A DNA stretch of 64,000 nt, taken from assembly GCF_012932965.1 (NCBI RefSeq), contig NZ_JABBXH010000002.1, forward strand, positions 179,070 through 243,069, given 5' to 3'. This document shows, one piece after another, positions 27,503 through 37,272 of the stretch. How positions within the stretch are numbered: position 1 is the stretch's first letter; each line of letters opens with the position of its first letter. The translations under genes and the position numbers were made by a program. A model generated the notes under the pieces. That model made no database searches and was not told where the DNA came from. It was given only the letters and a program-made list of their open reading frames with translations. This DNA comes from Thalassotalea algicola. Its GTDB lineage: Bacteria; Pseudomonadota; Gammaproteobacteria; Enterobacterales; Alteromonadaceae.

Positions 27503-28151
27503 ATTGCTGTTCCAAACCTGTTTGGTATTGAAGCTCACTTGCTTCAAGTAATTCGCTTAAATGCTTGACTAAGCTTTCACCCGCTTGCGTTACGGTAGAA
27601 GGCCCTGCTAAGTCTGTACTTTGCACCATTTCTAGTCCTGCATATCCGCAGGGGTTAATACGTAAGAAAGGCTCCATATCCATGTTTATGTTTATTGCTA
27701 ACCCATGGAACGAGCAGCCCTTGCGAACACGTAAACCTAGTGATGCTATTTTTTTATCGTCAACATATACACCTGGCGCATCTGGCTTTGGATATGCTTT
27801 AATGCCGAAATCAGCCAATGAGTTGACTATGCCGTTTTCAATTAAAGTAACTAACTGACGAACACCCATTTTTCGACGTCGTAAGTTGATCATAAAATAA
27901 ATTACTTGCTGGCCTGGACCGTGATAGGTTACCTGACCACCACGATCTACTTTAACTACAGGTATATCACCTGGCATTAGTAAGTGTTCTTCTTTACCCG
28001 CTTGGCCTTGAGTAAAAACTGGAGGGTGCTCCACTAACCATAACTCGTCCAAGCTTTGTTCATCACGATTATCGGTAAAGGCTTGCATAGCATGCCAAAC
28101 TTTCGTGTAGTCCATCTGCGCGAGTTGTCGAATAATTAACGGATTATTCAA
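27492..28151 (-). CDS. lipB: Octanoyl-[ACP]:protein N-octanoyltransferase
   Basis: 219 residues. It transfers octanoyl from acyl carrier protein to lipoyl domains, the step before LipA. Seen: [12 protein letters not shown] (substrate loop), the catalytic Lys in [19 protein letters not shown] and the catalytic Cys in INPCGYAG. It is 95 bp downstream of ybeD and overlaps lipA by 11 bases. Confidence 0.96.
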   Translation of the reverse strand: MNNPLIIRQLAQMDYTKVWHAMQAFTDNRDEQSLDELWLVEHPPVFTQGQAGKEEHLLMPGDIPVVKVDRGGQVTYHGPGQQVIYFMINLRRRKMGVRQLVTLIENGIVNSLADFGIKAYPKPDAPGVYVDDKKIASLGLRVRKGCSFHGLAININMDMEPFLRINPCGYAGLEMVQSTDLAGPSTVTQAGESLVKHLSELLEASELQYQTGLEQQYDN

Positions 28152-28246
28152 GGGAATACCCTATAAAATTTAATTGAGTGGATTATATCTGAATAAATAA
28201 CCTAAATCACCGGAGGATGAGTATGGGTATTTGATCTTACACAAAC

Positions 28247-28510
28247 TTACAGAACGTATCTTACTTGTTCAATTGCCGTAAGTGTTTTATAGATTTTTTC
28301 AATATGGTCTTTGCTCGTAACTCTTACTGCAACTGACACTGACCAATAGTTGCCTTTTGAGCTAGGTTTTATTTTTGGTGAGTAATCACCAGGGGTGTGC
28401 TTTTGTAATTCTGCAACAATTAAATCGGGTAATTCGTCACAAGCGACACCCATTATTTTAAAGTTAAGTACCGTTGGGAACTCTAAAAGTTCATCAAATT
28501 TCGTTTGCAT
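28247..28510 (-). CDS. ybeD: YbeD/DUF493 family protein
   Basis: 87 residues, exactly the E. coli YbeD length, with FDELLEFPTVLNFKIMGVAC at the start and a small ACT-like alpha/beta fold. The function is not well established; the gene is conserved between dacA and lipB in gammaproteobacteria, and that context holds here. It starts 9 bp after the aminotransferase stop. Confidence 0.92.
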   Translation of the reverse strand: MQTKFDELLEFPTVLNFKIMGVACDELPDLIVAELQKHTPGDYSPKIKPSSKGNYWSVSVAVRVTSKDHIEKIYKTLTAIEQVRYVL

Positions 28511-28519
28511 GTTTACTCT

Positions 28520-29377
28520 CTATGCCTGACCATTGACTAGCGATTGCTTAAATGATTGAAATAACTTATGTATTTCTCTCGCTGTGTCACCTATCTCACC
28601 ATTAGCGATTATTTTATCATTAATCTGATAAACAGGGCTAATTTCACGAGACGAGCTGCTTATCCAAACTTCGTCAGCTTGTAACAATTGCTCAACACTT
28701 ATCGCACTTTGAACTACCTTAATGGAGGCTTTTTCTGCTAATTCAATAATTAGATCGCGAGTAATTCCCGCCAATATGTAATTATTTTTAGGTGGCGTGT
28801 AAATAACCTTGCCTTTTACCATAAAAACATTGCTGGCCGTTGCTTCGGTTACTTGATTGTCTCGATATAAAATAGCTTCTTCAAAGCCATTATCTTGTGC
28901 TTGGTTACGGAGGATAATGTTTCCAAGTAAAGCGGTTGTCTTTATGTCGCAATGTTGCCAACGAAAATCATCTAACAGTGCTACTTTTATAGCCTTGAGT
29001 GTCGCGACTTCGGTTGAAAGTGGCATTGGCATTATAAGCACTGTTGGTAGAGTTTGCTTATCTAGCACATGGTCACGTTCTTTGTCTGAGCCGCGTGTTA
29101 CTTGTATGTATATAGATAAGTGGCCACCCCCGTTTTTGTTGATGACTTGTTCTATGAGTTCTTGCCATTGAGGCGAGGAGTGAGGAGAGTCTAAATTAAT
29201 TGCGCTAAGGCAGAACTCAAGTCTATCGAGGTGCTCTTTTAACCGAAACGGTTCATTATTGTAAACAGGAATAACTTCATAAATACTATCTGCAAATAGA
29301 AAGCCTCGGTCACATACTGAGACTTTGGCATCTTGTTTTGCGATATATTCGCCGTTTAAATAAACCGTTTTTGTCAT
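28520..29377 (-). CDS. Class IV PLP aminotransferase, probable D-amino-acid (D-alanine) transaminase
   Basis: 285 residues of the fold-type IV family. The catalytic Lys is in DIKTTALLGNI, the phosphate-binding segment in EATASNVFMVK and the N-terminal VYLNGEYIAKQDAKVSVCDRGFLFADSIYEVI is typical of D-alanine aminotransferases (up to 20 residues shown per part: CDRGFLFADSIYEVI). Such enzymes interconvert D-Ala and D-Glu; branched-chain aminotransferase and aminodeoxychorismate lyase are related alternatives. Position 14 bp after dacA, which releases D-Ala from peptidoglycan, supports a D-amino-acid role. Confidence 0.82.
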   Translation of the reverse strand: MTKTVYLNGEYIAKQDAKVSVCDRGFLFADSIYEVIPVYNNEPFRLKEHLDRLEFCLSAINLDSPHSSPQWQELIEQVINKNGGGHLSIYIQVTRGSDKERDHVLDKQTLPTVLIMPMPLSTEVATLKAIKVALLDDFRWQHCDIKTTALLGNIILRNQAQDNGFEEAILYRDNQVTEATASNVFMVKGKVIYTPPKNNYILAGITRDLIIELAEKASIKVVQSAISVEQLLQADEVWISSSSREISPVYQINDKIIANGEIGDTAREIHKLFQSFKQSLVNGQA

Positions 29378-29391
29378 CGTTTGAGTTAAAT

Positions 29392-30579
29392 TTATTTAAC
29401 GAATTGAAGCTTTACATAATCGACTAAGCGACTGAACATACTGCCTTCATTAATTTCTTGCAATGTGACTAGCGGGTATTGGGCAATATCTTCACCATTT
29501 AATGTTAGGTAAAGCGTACCAACTTCTTCACCTTTTGCTAATGGCGCTACCAGTTGCTTACTTAATTCAAAGTTAGCTTTAATTTTTTTACGTTGACCAC
29601 GTGGAATAGTTATTGGTGTGCTAGACAGTATGCCTAGGTTTACTTCTTTAACATCACCCATCCAAACGCGATCTGTAGCAAATGTTTCACCTGCCTGGTA
29701 CGGGGTAATTGTTTCGAAAAATCTAAAGCCGTAATTGAGTAGTTTCTTACTTTCTACTTTGCGAGCACGTTCACTTTCCGTGCCCATTACAACAGTCACT
29801 AAGCGCATGCCGCCCTTAACTGCTGAGGTTACTAGGCTATAACCTGCTTTTGAATGATAACCTGTTTTGATGCCGTCTACGTCTAAACTTTTATCCCAAA
29901 GTAAGCTATTACGGTTGTATTGCTTAATGTCGTTGTAGGTATAAGATCGTTGTTTGTAGAGCGCATATTCTTCAGGTACATCACGTATTAATGCGATTGC
30001 TAATGTCGCCATGTCTCTTGGCGTAGTAAAATGCTCTTTGCTGTGCAATCCATGGCTGTTTTCAAAGTAAGTACTGTTCATACCTAACTGCTGCGCATGG
30101 GCATTCATTAGGTCAGCGAAAGCGTCTTCACTACCAGCGATATGCTCAGCCATAGCAACACATGCATCATTCCCAGACGCTACTACGATACCTTGATTAA
30201 GTTCTTCAACGCTTACTTCAGTGCCTACTTCGATAAACATTTTAGAAGAGTCAGGGAAGTTTTTTGCCCAGGCATTTTCACTAATTGGCACCATGTCGGT
30301 TTGTTTAATGTTGCCTTCTTGTAACTCTCGTCCAATGATGTAGCTTGTCATCATTTTAGTTAGGCTAGCAGGCTCCAACTGAGAGTCAGCATTACCTTCA
30401 GCAATAACTTTACCAGTTGTGTAATCTAGAAGAATAAAACCGTTGGCGTTAATTTCTGGAGCGTCTGGCGTCACACTAATTGATTGTGCAAATGCAGTCG
30501 AAGATAGTGTAATAGCGCCGAATAATAGCAACCAACGCTTAGTTGATTTAGCCAAAGATTTAGCTAATGGGCGTGACAT
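29392..30579 (-). CDS. dacA: D-alanyl-D-alanine carboxypeptidase (PBP5/6 type)
   Basis: 395 residues from the ATG at 30579, which has AAGGA 7 bases upstream; the longer frame to 30669 lacks a signal peptide. The signal peptide ends at TAFA. Active-site motifs: SLTK (in EPASLTKMMTSYI), SGN (in VVASGNDACVAMAEH) and KTG (in DGIKTGYHSKAGY). The C-terminal beta domain and amphipathic anchor (SMFSRLVDYVKLQF) attach it to the inner membrane. It trims pentapeptides in the periplasm. It stands 133 bp after rlpA, so an internal promoter is possible. Confidence 0.96.
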   Translation of the reverse strand: MSRPLAKSLAKSTKRWLLLFGAITLSSTAFAQSISVTPDAPEINANGFILLDYTTGKVIAEGNADSQLEPASLTKMMTSYIIGRELQEGNIKQTDMVPISENAWAKNFPDSSKMFIEVGTEVSVEELNQGIVVASGNDACVAMAEHIAGSEDAFADLMNAHAQQLGMNSTYFENSHGLHSKEHFTTPRDMATLAIALIRDVPEEYALYKQRSYTYNDIKQYNRNSLLWDKSLDVDGIKTGYHSKAGYSLVTSAVKGGMRLVTVVMGTESERARKVESKKLLNYGFRFFETITPYQAGETFATDRVWMGDVKEVNLGILSSTPITIPRGQRKKIKANFELSKQLVAPLAKGEEVGTLYLTLNGEDIAQYPLVTLQEINEGSMFSRLVDYVKLQFVK

Positions 30580-30712
30580 AATATTCCTTGAATTTAGTAA
30601 TTTGTAAGAAGTGTTGCAAACGAGCACAATTTTCGAAGGCAACAGACAAAATTGCCGACAGTATACCATTACTGTTGCTATTTTCTACGGGGAAACTGGC
30701 TAAGATAAAGAC

Positions 30713-31552
30713 TTAATGTAATATTTTGCGACGATAGGCTGAATCATAGCCAGAGCGTTTTAAAGTGCTAACCAATTCACTGGTGTCAAACTGCTCATCA
30801 AACGGACCCATTTGCACACGGTACACGCCATTATTCTCAGGAAAGATTACATTTTGCTGATAAAGGCTGGCTAAGGCTGTTGCCGTATTTTCTGCGACTT
30901 CAGCATTTCGAGTTGCAAATACTTGTATGTATATCGCTGATTGTGTTTTAGCTGATGGTTTTACTGCTTGTTTGTTTTCGTTTTGGGTGTTCTGTTTTGT
31001 TATTTTTTGAGTATCAAGTTGTTGATCAAATTGCGTAATTGCTTCAATTTTCACTTGGGCAGTACCGGTTTTTAACATGCCAAGTTTGTATGCAGCGCTA
31101 TATGATAAATCGATAACGCGACTTTGGTGGAATGGCCCACGATCATTGACGCGTACAATCACTGATTTTTGATTCGTTAAATTGGTAACTCTTACATAGG
31201 TCGGCAACGGTAGGTTTTTATGAGCTGCGCTCATCGCGTACATATCGTATATTTCGCCATTTGAAGTCAGGTGCCCGTGAAATTTATTACCATACCAAGA
31301 AGCTATGCCTGTTTGCACAAAGTTATGTGCTGAGTCTAGTACTTGGTAACTTTTACCTCTCACTTGATATTGTTTCTTGTTACCACCACGACTTTTAGGT
31401 TCGAATCGTGGAATTGGATCTCTAAGCTCTGCTTGTGTAGGGAGCCGGGTAGGAGTGCTGTCATGAGCCTGCTGGTAACGGCCAGAGTTATAGCTACAAC
31501 TTGCTAATACAAATGATAAAGTAAGAACAAAAAGTAAATTTGAATTCCGCAT
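30713..31552 (-). CDS. rlpA: Septal-ring lipoprotein RlpA (DPBB and SPOR domains)
   Basis: 279 residues, shorter than E. coli RlpA (362). Lipobox LASC with Cys at about 19. The double-psi beta-barrel domain (about 80-165) has GIASWYGNKFHGHLTSNGE and VRVNDRGPFHQSRVIDLSY, and the C-terminal SPOR domain (about 205-277) has IYIQVFATRNAEVAENTA. RlpA-type proteins bind or cleave denuded glycan strands at division sites. It lies 3 bp after rodA. Confidence 0.94.
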   Translation of the reverse strand: MRNSNLLFVLTLSFVLASCSYNSGRYQQAHDSTPTRLPTQAELRDPIPRFEPKSRGGNKKQYQVRGKSYQVLDSAHNFVQTGIASWYGNKFHGHLTSNGEIYDMYAMSAAHKNLPLPTYVRVTNLTNQKSVIVRVNDRGPFHQSRVIDLSYSAAYKLGMLKTGTAQVKIEAITQFDQQLDTQKITKQNTQNENKQAVKPSAKTQSAIYIQVFATRNAEVAENTATALASLYQQNVIFPENNGVYRVQMGPFDEQFDTSELVSTLKRSGYDSAYRRKILH

Positions 31553-31555
31553 AAG

Positions 31556-32674
31556 CTATTGAGCTATAAACCTACGATGTGTGCCAATTGCCATTAGCAT
31601 GCCAAAGCCTGCCATCAATGTCACCATTGAAGTTCCACCATAGCTTACAAGTGGTAGCGGTACCCCTACAACAGGTAATAAGCCTGATACCATGCCAATA
31701 TTAACGAAAACATACACGAAAAAAGTTAATGTAATGCTGCCTGCGAGTAGTTTTGCAAAAGCTTGCTGGGCATTTACTGCAATCCATAAACCACGCATGA
31801 CTATGGCTAAGTAAGTAATCAATAGCAAAGAAACGCCAACTAGCCCAAATTCTTCACTGAAAACAGCAAAAATAAAGTCAGTATGCCTTTCAGGTAAAAA
31901 CTCTAATTGAGACTGTGTACCTTGCAGCCATCCTTTACCGTTTAAGCCGCCTGAGCCGATAGCGATTTTTGATTGAATAATGTGGTAACCCGAGCCTAAT
32001 GGATCTTGCTCTGGGTTTAAGAAGGTGAGTACTCGTTGCTTTTGATAATCTTTCATCAAAAACATCCAAAATACAGGTGTGAATGCTGATGCTAAGCCAA
32101 CGCAAGTACCAATTAATTTCCAGCTAGCACCGGCAAGGAATATAACAAAAAGTCCTGAGCTAGCAATAAGCAATGATGTACCTAAATCTGGTTGCTTGGC
32201 AATTAATAGTGTGGGAATAAGCACAAGAATAAAAGCAATAAGAATGTTGCCTAGTTTGGCTGGAAGGTCATGCTGACTAATAAACCAAGCAACAGTAATA
32301 GGCACTATTAGTTTCATAACTTCTGATGGTTGAAATTGCATGAAACCTAGGTTTAACCAGCGTTGTGCACCTTTACCCATTGTGCCGACAAGTAATACCG
32401 CGACTAACATTCCCAGACCTACGACAAACATAGGTACGGCCCATTTTAAATAGTACCGAGGAGGGATCTGAGCAACGAAGAACATGACGACTAATGCAAT
32501 GCCTAAACGTATTCCTTGCCTAACCACTAAGTCAGCGTTTTGCCCACCTGCACTATATACAACGAAAAGCCCTAGAATCATCAGGCATAAAATACCGACA
32601 AGCAATGGTAAATCAATATGAAGTTTTTGCCAGATATCCTTTTTCTTGGCTTGATCATGTCCAGTTGAACGCAT
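31556..32674 (-). CDS. mrdB: Peptidoglycan polymerase RodA (SEDS family)
   Basis: 372 residues with about ten membrane helices. Seen: LNLGFMQFQPSEVMKL, the SEDS loop HIIQSKIAIGSGGLNGKGWL, LPERHTDFIFAVFSEEFGL and the C-terminal GVPLPLVSYGGTSM. RodA polymerises glycan in the elongasome with PBP2, whose gene stop overlaps this start (TAATG, one base). This tight coupling keeps the two partners in step. Confidence 0.97.
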   Translation of the reverse strand: MRSTGHDQAKKKDIWQKLHIDLPLLVGILCLMILGLFVVYSAGGQNADLVVRQGIRLGIALVVMFFVAQIPPRYYLKWAVPMFVVGLGMLVAVLLVGTMGKGAQRWLNLGFMQFQPSEVMKLIVPITVAWFISQHDLPAKLGNILIAFILVLIPTLLIAKQPDLGTSLLIASSGLFVIFLAGASWKLIGTCVGLASAFTPVFWMFLMKDYQKQRVLTFLNPEQDPLGSGYHIIQSKIAIGSGGLNGKGWLQGTQSQLEFLPERHTDFIFAVFSEEFGLVGVSLLLITYLAIVMRGLWIAVNAQQAFAKLLAGSITLTFFVYVFVNIGMVSGLLPVVGVPLPLVSYGGTSMVTLMAGFGMLMAIGTHRRFIAQ

Positions 32675-34653
32675 TAATGAGCTCCAGTATGAGATGCAGA
32701 TTCAGAAAAGTGTTCATTGTGAACTGGATGCATAGTAGAACTATATTCGCTTTTGATCACTCGATTACCAAAATATTGATCCATAATTTGTCTAGCAACA
32801 GGTGCGGCATTAGTCGCTCCACCGCCTTGAGCTACATTTTCTATTGCTACCGCGACTACAATCTCGGGTTTGTCAAAAGGAGCAAAAGAAATGAACATTG
32901 CGTTATCTCGTTTGTTTTCTTGAATCTTACTGGCGTCATACTTTTCATCTTTAGCTAATCGAGCTACTTGAGCGGAGCCTGTCTTCCCCGCCGCGTCATA
33001 TTGGTGACCTTTAAATGCATTATGTCCAGTTGCACCTTGTTTTTGCACTGTCGAATGCATTGCATCTAGGACTATTTGCCAGTTACTTTGTTCAGTTAGT
33101 TGTATTGGAGGGTGCTCTTCTATTTCATAAGGCTGTGCTTGTACTTTTACAATATTTTTGTCGTCTGCTTGAACATAAGTTGTTTGAGAAGTTGCTTTAA
33201 GCATGTGTGGTGTTTTTACTTCGCCTTTATTGACGAGTATTGATGTTGCTTGTGCTAGTTGCAGCGGTGTAACTGTCCAATAACTTTGTCCAATACCAAC
33301 GGATATGGTTTCCCCTGTGTACCAAGGCTGATTAAAACGAGCTCTTTTCCAACCAACACTTGGTAAAATACCGCGACTTTCTTCGTGGATATCGATACCT
33401 GTGTATTCACCAAAGCCAAATTTATCCATCATATCGCTAATGTTATCGATGCCTAATTTATAGGCCAGATTATAAAAATAAACATTACAAGATTTTTCAA
33501 CCGCTCTTGTTAGGCTAATCCAACCATGACCACCTTTACGCATGTCCTTATATTTTTTTTCTACTTTTGGTATTTGAAAAAAGCCAGGGTCATACACCTT
33601 ACTTTCTTTGGTGATAACGCCTTTATCTAAGCCCGTAAGTGCAATAAATGGTTTAATCGTAGAGGCTGGTGGATAGCCTTGAACTGTACGGTTAATTAGC
33701 GGTAAGTCTTTAGAAGATAGTAATTTTTTATAATTTTTCGAGCTAATACCGTGGACAAATAAGTTACCGTCATAACTTGGATTAGAGTACATAGCAAGTA
33801 CGCCACCATCTCTAGGATCGATAGCGACAACGGCGCCACGTTTGCCACTTAATGCGCGTTTAGCGATCATTTGCAACTCGATATCTAACGTTAATGTTAG
33901 ATCTTTGCCAGGAGTAGGGGGCGTAAAGTCTAAGGTACGAATAATTCGGCCTTGGTTATTTATCTCTACTTCTTGGTGGCCTATGGTGCCATGTAAAATA
34001 TCTTCGTAATATCTTTCTAAGCCGAGTTTTCCTATTTCACGAGTAGCGGCATAGTTTTCTGTTTTCCCTTGTTCTTCTAACTTATTGGCATCTTTGCGGT
34101 TAATACGAGCAACATAACCTAGATTATGTGTAGTTAGATCGCCAAATGGATAATAGCGTTTTAAGCGTGCATCAATAAACAGCCCAGGATATTTATGCTG
34201 ATTTACAGAAAATAGTGCAACCTGTTGGTCACTTAATCTTGAATGGAGCTCAAGCGGTTTAAAACGTCGCTTTCCTTTCGTTGCTTTGAAAAACTTTTCT
34301 TGTTTCTCTTTGCTAATACCCAATAAATCGCTGACTTCAGCAATTGTCGTGTCCAAATCTTCAACTTGCTCTGGAATGACCTCTAAGCTGTAAATGGGCT
34401 TGTTTTCAGCTAATAACACGCCATTGCGATCGTAAATCTGGCCTCTGTTAGGTGCAACAGGTAGTAGTTTAATGCGATTACTGTTCGAGCGTGTTTGGTA
34501 CTTTTCGAAAGAGTTTACTTCTAGGTTGTAAACGTTACTAAATAATATTAACAACATTACAACGACACCAATAAAGGCGATAAATGTTCGGCGAGCAAAT
34601 AGATTTGCTTCTGCCGTGTGATTTCTTATCGATACGCGTTTAATAGGTGCCAT
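32674..34653 (-). CDS. mrdA: Penicillin-binding protein 2 (elongation transpeptidase)
   Basis: 659 residues. One N-terminal membrane anchor (~24-44), the dimerisation/pedestal region and the transpeptidase domain from ~260. Active-site motifs: STIK (in YPPASTIKPFIAL, near residue 330), SCN (in VEKSCNVYFY) and KTG (in AAGKTGSAQVA). It cross-links peptidoglycan during rod elongation together with RodA. The C-terminal ~25 residues, rich in His and Ser, go beyond the E. coli protein (633). It begins 10 bp after rlmH. Confidence 0.97.
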   Translation of the reverse strand: MAPIKRVSIRNHTAEANLFARRTFIAFIGVVVMLLILFSNVYNLEVNSFEKYQTRSNSNRIKLLPVAPNRGQIYDRNGVLLAENKPIYSLEVIPEQVEDLDTTIAEVSDLLGISKEKQEKFFKATKGKRRFKPLELHSRLSDQQVALFSVNQHKYPGLFIDARLKRYYPFGDLTTHNLGYVARINRKDANKLEEQGKTENYAATREIGKLGLERYYEDILHGTIGHQEVEINNQGRIIRTLDFTPPTPGKDLTLTLDIELQMIAKRALSGKRGAVVAIDPRDGGVLAMYSNPSYDGNLFVHGISSKNYKKLLSSKDLPLINRTVQGYPPASTIKPFIALTGLDKGVITKESKVYDPGFFQIPKVEKKYKDMRKGGHGWISLTRAVEKSCNVYFYNLAYKLGIDNISDMMDKFGFGEYTGIDIHEESRGILPSVGWKRARFNQPWYTGETISVGIGQSYWTVTPLQLAQATSILVNKGEVKTPHMLKATSQTTYVQADDKNIVKVQAQPYEIEEHPPIQLTEQSNWQIVLDAMHSTVQKQGATGHNAFKGHQYDAAGKTGSAQVARLAKDEKYDASKIQENKRDNAMFISFAPFDKPEIVVAVAIENVAQGGGATNAAPVARQIMDQYFGNRVIKSEYSSTMHPVHNEHFSESASHTGAH

Positions 34654-34663
34654 AGATTTTTAA

Positions 34664-35134
34664 TTATTCTCTATGGTAAGGATGATTATTGTTTACGCTC
34701 CAAGCTCGATATAAGCTTTCTGCAATCAATATTCTTACCATAGGGTGTGGCAAGGTTAATGGGGATAACGACCACTTTTGCTCTGAAGCTTTTATACAAG
34801 CGGGCGCTAAACCTTCTGGGCCACCCACTAGCAAGGCTACGTCTCTACTATCGTGTTGCCAACGTTCTAATTGTTTAGCTAACATTGGGGTATCCCAAGG
34901 TTTACCTGTAACTTCAAGTGTGACGATACGATTACCTTTAGGAATTGCCGCCAACATTAGTTCGCCTTCTTTATCGAGAATTCTGGCGATATCAGCATTT
35001 TTTCCTCGCTTTCCAGGCGGGATTTCAACTAAGTCGAAACTTAAATCACGTGGAAATCGTCGTGCATACTCTTCAAAGCCTTGCACAACCCAAGCGGGCA
35101 TTTTGTTACCAACGGCATATAAGGTTAATCGCAT
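34664..35134 (-). CDS. rlmH: 23S rRNA pseudouridine-1915 N3-methyltransferase
   Basis: 156 residues of the SPOUT family, nearly the E. coli length. The SAM-binding knot has [10 protein letters not shown], and the C-terminal [15 protein letters not shown] and NNHPYHRE are characteristic. It acts on the assembled 70S ribosome. The gene lies 22 bp after rsfS, as in E. coli. Confidence 0.97.
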   Translation of the reverse strand: MRLTLYAVGNKMPAWVVQGFEEYARRFPRDLSFDLVEIPPGKRGKNADIARILDKEGELMLAAIPKGNRIVTLEVTGKPWDTPMLAKQLERWQHDSRDVALLVGGPEGLAPACIKASEQKWSLSPLTLPHPMVRILIAESLYRAWSVNNNHPYHRE

Positions 35135-35156
35135 AGTCTATAAGCCTATTGGTTAT

Positions 35157-35477
35157 TTACTCTTCCCAAAGTTGTTCTAATTGGTATTTGTCTCTTTGTT
35201 CATCAGTCATAATGTGAACAATCACTGAGCCTAAATCGACTAAAGACCATTCACCGATATCATTTCCTTCGATGCCCAATGGCTCTACACCCTCAGCGCG
35301 ACATTCCATCGCAACATTTTGTGCAATTGATTTTACATGTCGGTTTGAGTTTCCAGATGCGATAACCATGTAGTCAGCAAAACTTGCCTTGTTTTGAATG
35401 TCCAGCGTAATAATATCGCGGCCTTTTAAATCATCGATCTTTTCATGAACGAAAGTGGAAAGCGCTTCACTTTGCAA
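35157..35477 (-). CDS. rsfS: Ribosomal silencing factor RsfS
   Basis: 105 residues from a TTG at 35477, preceded by AAGGA. This start aligns with the E. coli protein start (QSEALSTFVHEKIDDLKGRD) and gives the E. coli length; a frame from an ATG at 35519 adds 14 residues without a clear ribosome binding site. RsfS binds L14 and blocks subunit joining in starved cells. Typical segments: YMVIASGNSNRHVKSIA and GEWSLVDLGSVIVHIM. Confidence 0.93.
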   Translation of the reverse strand: MQSEALSTFVHEKIDDLKGRDIITLDIQNKASFADYMVIASGNSNRHVKSIAQNVAMECRAEGVEPLGIEGNDIGEWSLVDLGSVIVHIMTDEQRDKYQLEQLWEE

Positions 35478-35563
35478 GGTTTTTTCCTTATTCAATAATG
35501 TCTTTGGCAATACTACCATTATTTATTTCAGCCGTTAACCGCAGAAATGTAAGATAGCTTTAA

Positions 35564-36208
35564 TTAATTACGATATAAGCCAGTTTCAGAAATATATTGC
35601 GCAATAGCCGCAGGTAAATGAGATTTAGTAATCTGATCTAGGCCAGTATTTGCCAATTGGGTTTTTAACAAGGTTGATGAAATATCGTAATTCATTGGAG
35701 GAAGTAGATAGATTTGGCCACTGTTTGCTAAGTTTATATGATTCACCAAATACTGAGTAACATTACTGTTAAGGTTAGAGTATTGAGCGTCAAGTTCAAT
35801 ACCGGGGCGAGTACAAACAATTAAATTAGTGAGTGTTAATATTTCCTGCCATTTATGCCATAAATGAAGGTTTACTAAAGAATCCATGCCAATTACAAAG
35901 TTCAGTGCTGATTGCGGTAGCTCCCGCTTAATTTCAGCTAACGTATCTACAGTAAATGATGGTGTTTCTCTGTTTAACTCTCTGCAATCAATACTCAGAA
36001 ACGGCTCTGTTGAAGCTAAAGAGTTTAACATGGCCAAACGGTGCTCACTACTTACTTTGGGAGTTGCTTTATGAGGAGGAATATGTGCCGGCAATAAAGT
36101 AATATTTGGTATAGCTAGAGACGTCGTTACATGCTTAGCAACCGCTAAATGACCATTGTGAAATGGGTCGAAAGTACCCCCAAAATATAACTTGATTTCT
36201 CCGGTCAT
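35564..36208 (-). CDS. nadD: Nicotinate-nucleotide adenylyltransferase
   Basis: 214 residues. It makes NaAD from NaMN and ATP in NAD synthesis. The nucleotidyltransferase motif GGTFDPFHNGHLAVA (HxGH) opens the protein, and the C-terminal ISSTLLKTQL corresponds to the ISSTxxR motif with Lys in place of Arg. It is 15 bp after holA. Confidence 0.95.
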   Translation of the reverse strand: MTGEIKLYFGGTFDPFHNGHLAVAKHVTTSLAIPNITLLPAHIPPHKATPKVSSEHRLAMLNSLASTEPFLSIDCRELNRETPSFTVDTLAEIKRELPQSALNFVIGMDSLVNLHLWHKWQEILTLTNLIVCTRPGIELDAQYSNLNSNVTQYLVNHINLANSGQIYLLPPMNYDISSTLLKTQLANTGLDQITKSHLPAAIAQYISETGLYRN

Positions 36209-36223
36209 TTTTTATCTACAATA

Positions 36224-37261
36224 TTAATGAAAGTCTAAGCTAAGTGGTTTTAGTTTGCTGCTCTGATATAAGCAAATACATACATCAGCAAGCAATTGAA
36301 AAGGGCTAAAATCTGACGTTGTTTTACTAATAATGTCTACGTCTGCAATTCGATGTAACGCGATTAGCGTGTTCTCTAGGCTACCATTTTTTAACGCATG
36401 TTGATAAAGCGGTTTACGTTTTTCCCATACTTTGAATAATTTTAATACCTCGGCGATATTGCTGCCTTGTTGCAGTTGCGTATGCATTTGTTTTAATTGG
36501 TTTAGCTCTTTATTAATAAAGAAAATAATTTTAGCTGCCGGAACACCTTCTTGCTGCATTTGATCTAACATCAAAAGGCATTTATCCGTTTTACCTGAAA
36601 GTAGTGCATCGATAAGGGCAAAAGGGTTGAATTTTGATTGATTGATCACTAATTCAGAAATAGTGTCAGCGTTTATTGCCTGTTGACCATATAAAATAGA
36701 TAACTTTTGTAGCTCTTGGTCTAAGGCAAGCACATTGCCTTCAAAAAAGCTCAACATGATGTCTATCGATTGACGATCTAAATTAAGCTGATATTGCCTA
36801 ATTTGTTTATTTAACCACATACCTAAACCTTTGGTATCAAGGTCGTACAATGGTAAATAAACACCAACGGCTGAAAGCGCTTTAAACCACTTTTTGTTCG
36901 TAGTTGCGCCATCTAACTTGCCGCCATGGCAAAGTAGAAGTACATCAGGTGTTAACTGCTTTGTAATTTCGGTTAATGCTTTTACGCCGGCTTCATTTAC
37001 TTTGGCTGATACAAACTCTAACTCGATGATACGACGAGCGGCAAAAAGGCTCATTGCGCAATATTCGTTTATCAAGTCATCCCAGCTAAATTTATCATCA
37101 ATGCTAAAACGGATCAGTTCATCAAAGCCTTGTGACTTTGCAGCGTTTTTTATTTGATGAAGGCTATCATTTTTCTGCCAAGGCTCATCACCAAATATTA
37201 GCCAAATAGGGGAAAGATTTTGCGCTAACGTTGATGAAAGTTGATTATGGTAAATGCGCAT
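36224..37261 (-). CDS. holA: DNA polymerase III delta subunit
   Basis: 345 residues, close to E. coli HolA (343). The N-terminal domain opens LSPIWLIFGDEPWQKNDSL, typical of delta, which opens the beta clamp in the clamp-loader complex. No ATPase motif is expected, and none is seen. It follows lptE by 11 bp. Confidence 0.93.
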   Translation of the reverse strand: MRIYHNQLSSTLAQNLSPIWLIFGDEPWQKNDSLHQIKNAAKSQGFDELIRFSIDDKFSWDDLINEYCAMSLFAARRIIELEFVSAKVNEAGVKALTEITKQLTPDVLLLCHGGKLDGATTNKKWFKALSAVGVYLPLYDLDTKGLGMWLNKQIRQYQLNLDRQSIDIMLSFFEGNVLALDQELQKLSILYGQQAINADTISELVINQSKFNPFALIDALLSGKTDKCLLMLDQMQQEGVPAAKIIFFINKELNQLKQMHTQLQQGSNIAEVLKLFKVWEKRKPLYQHALKNGSLENTLIALHRIADVDIISKTTSDFSPFQLLADVCICLYQSSKLKPLSLDFH

Positions 37262-37272
37262 TTGCTTGATGA

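Noticed and set aside
27503..27547. Longer N-terminus for lipA
   Set aside because: It would overlap lipB by 56 bases and adds residues not seen in LipA proteins; the ATG at 27502 fits the family length.
34689..35180. 163-codon plus-strand frame opposite rlmH
   Set aside because: It is long only by chance; rlmH on the other strand is unambiguous and fills the same DNA.
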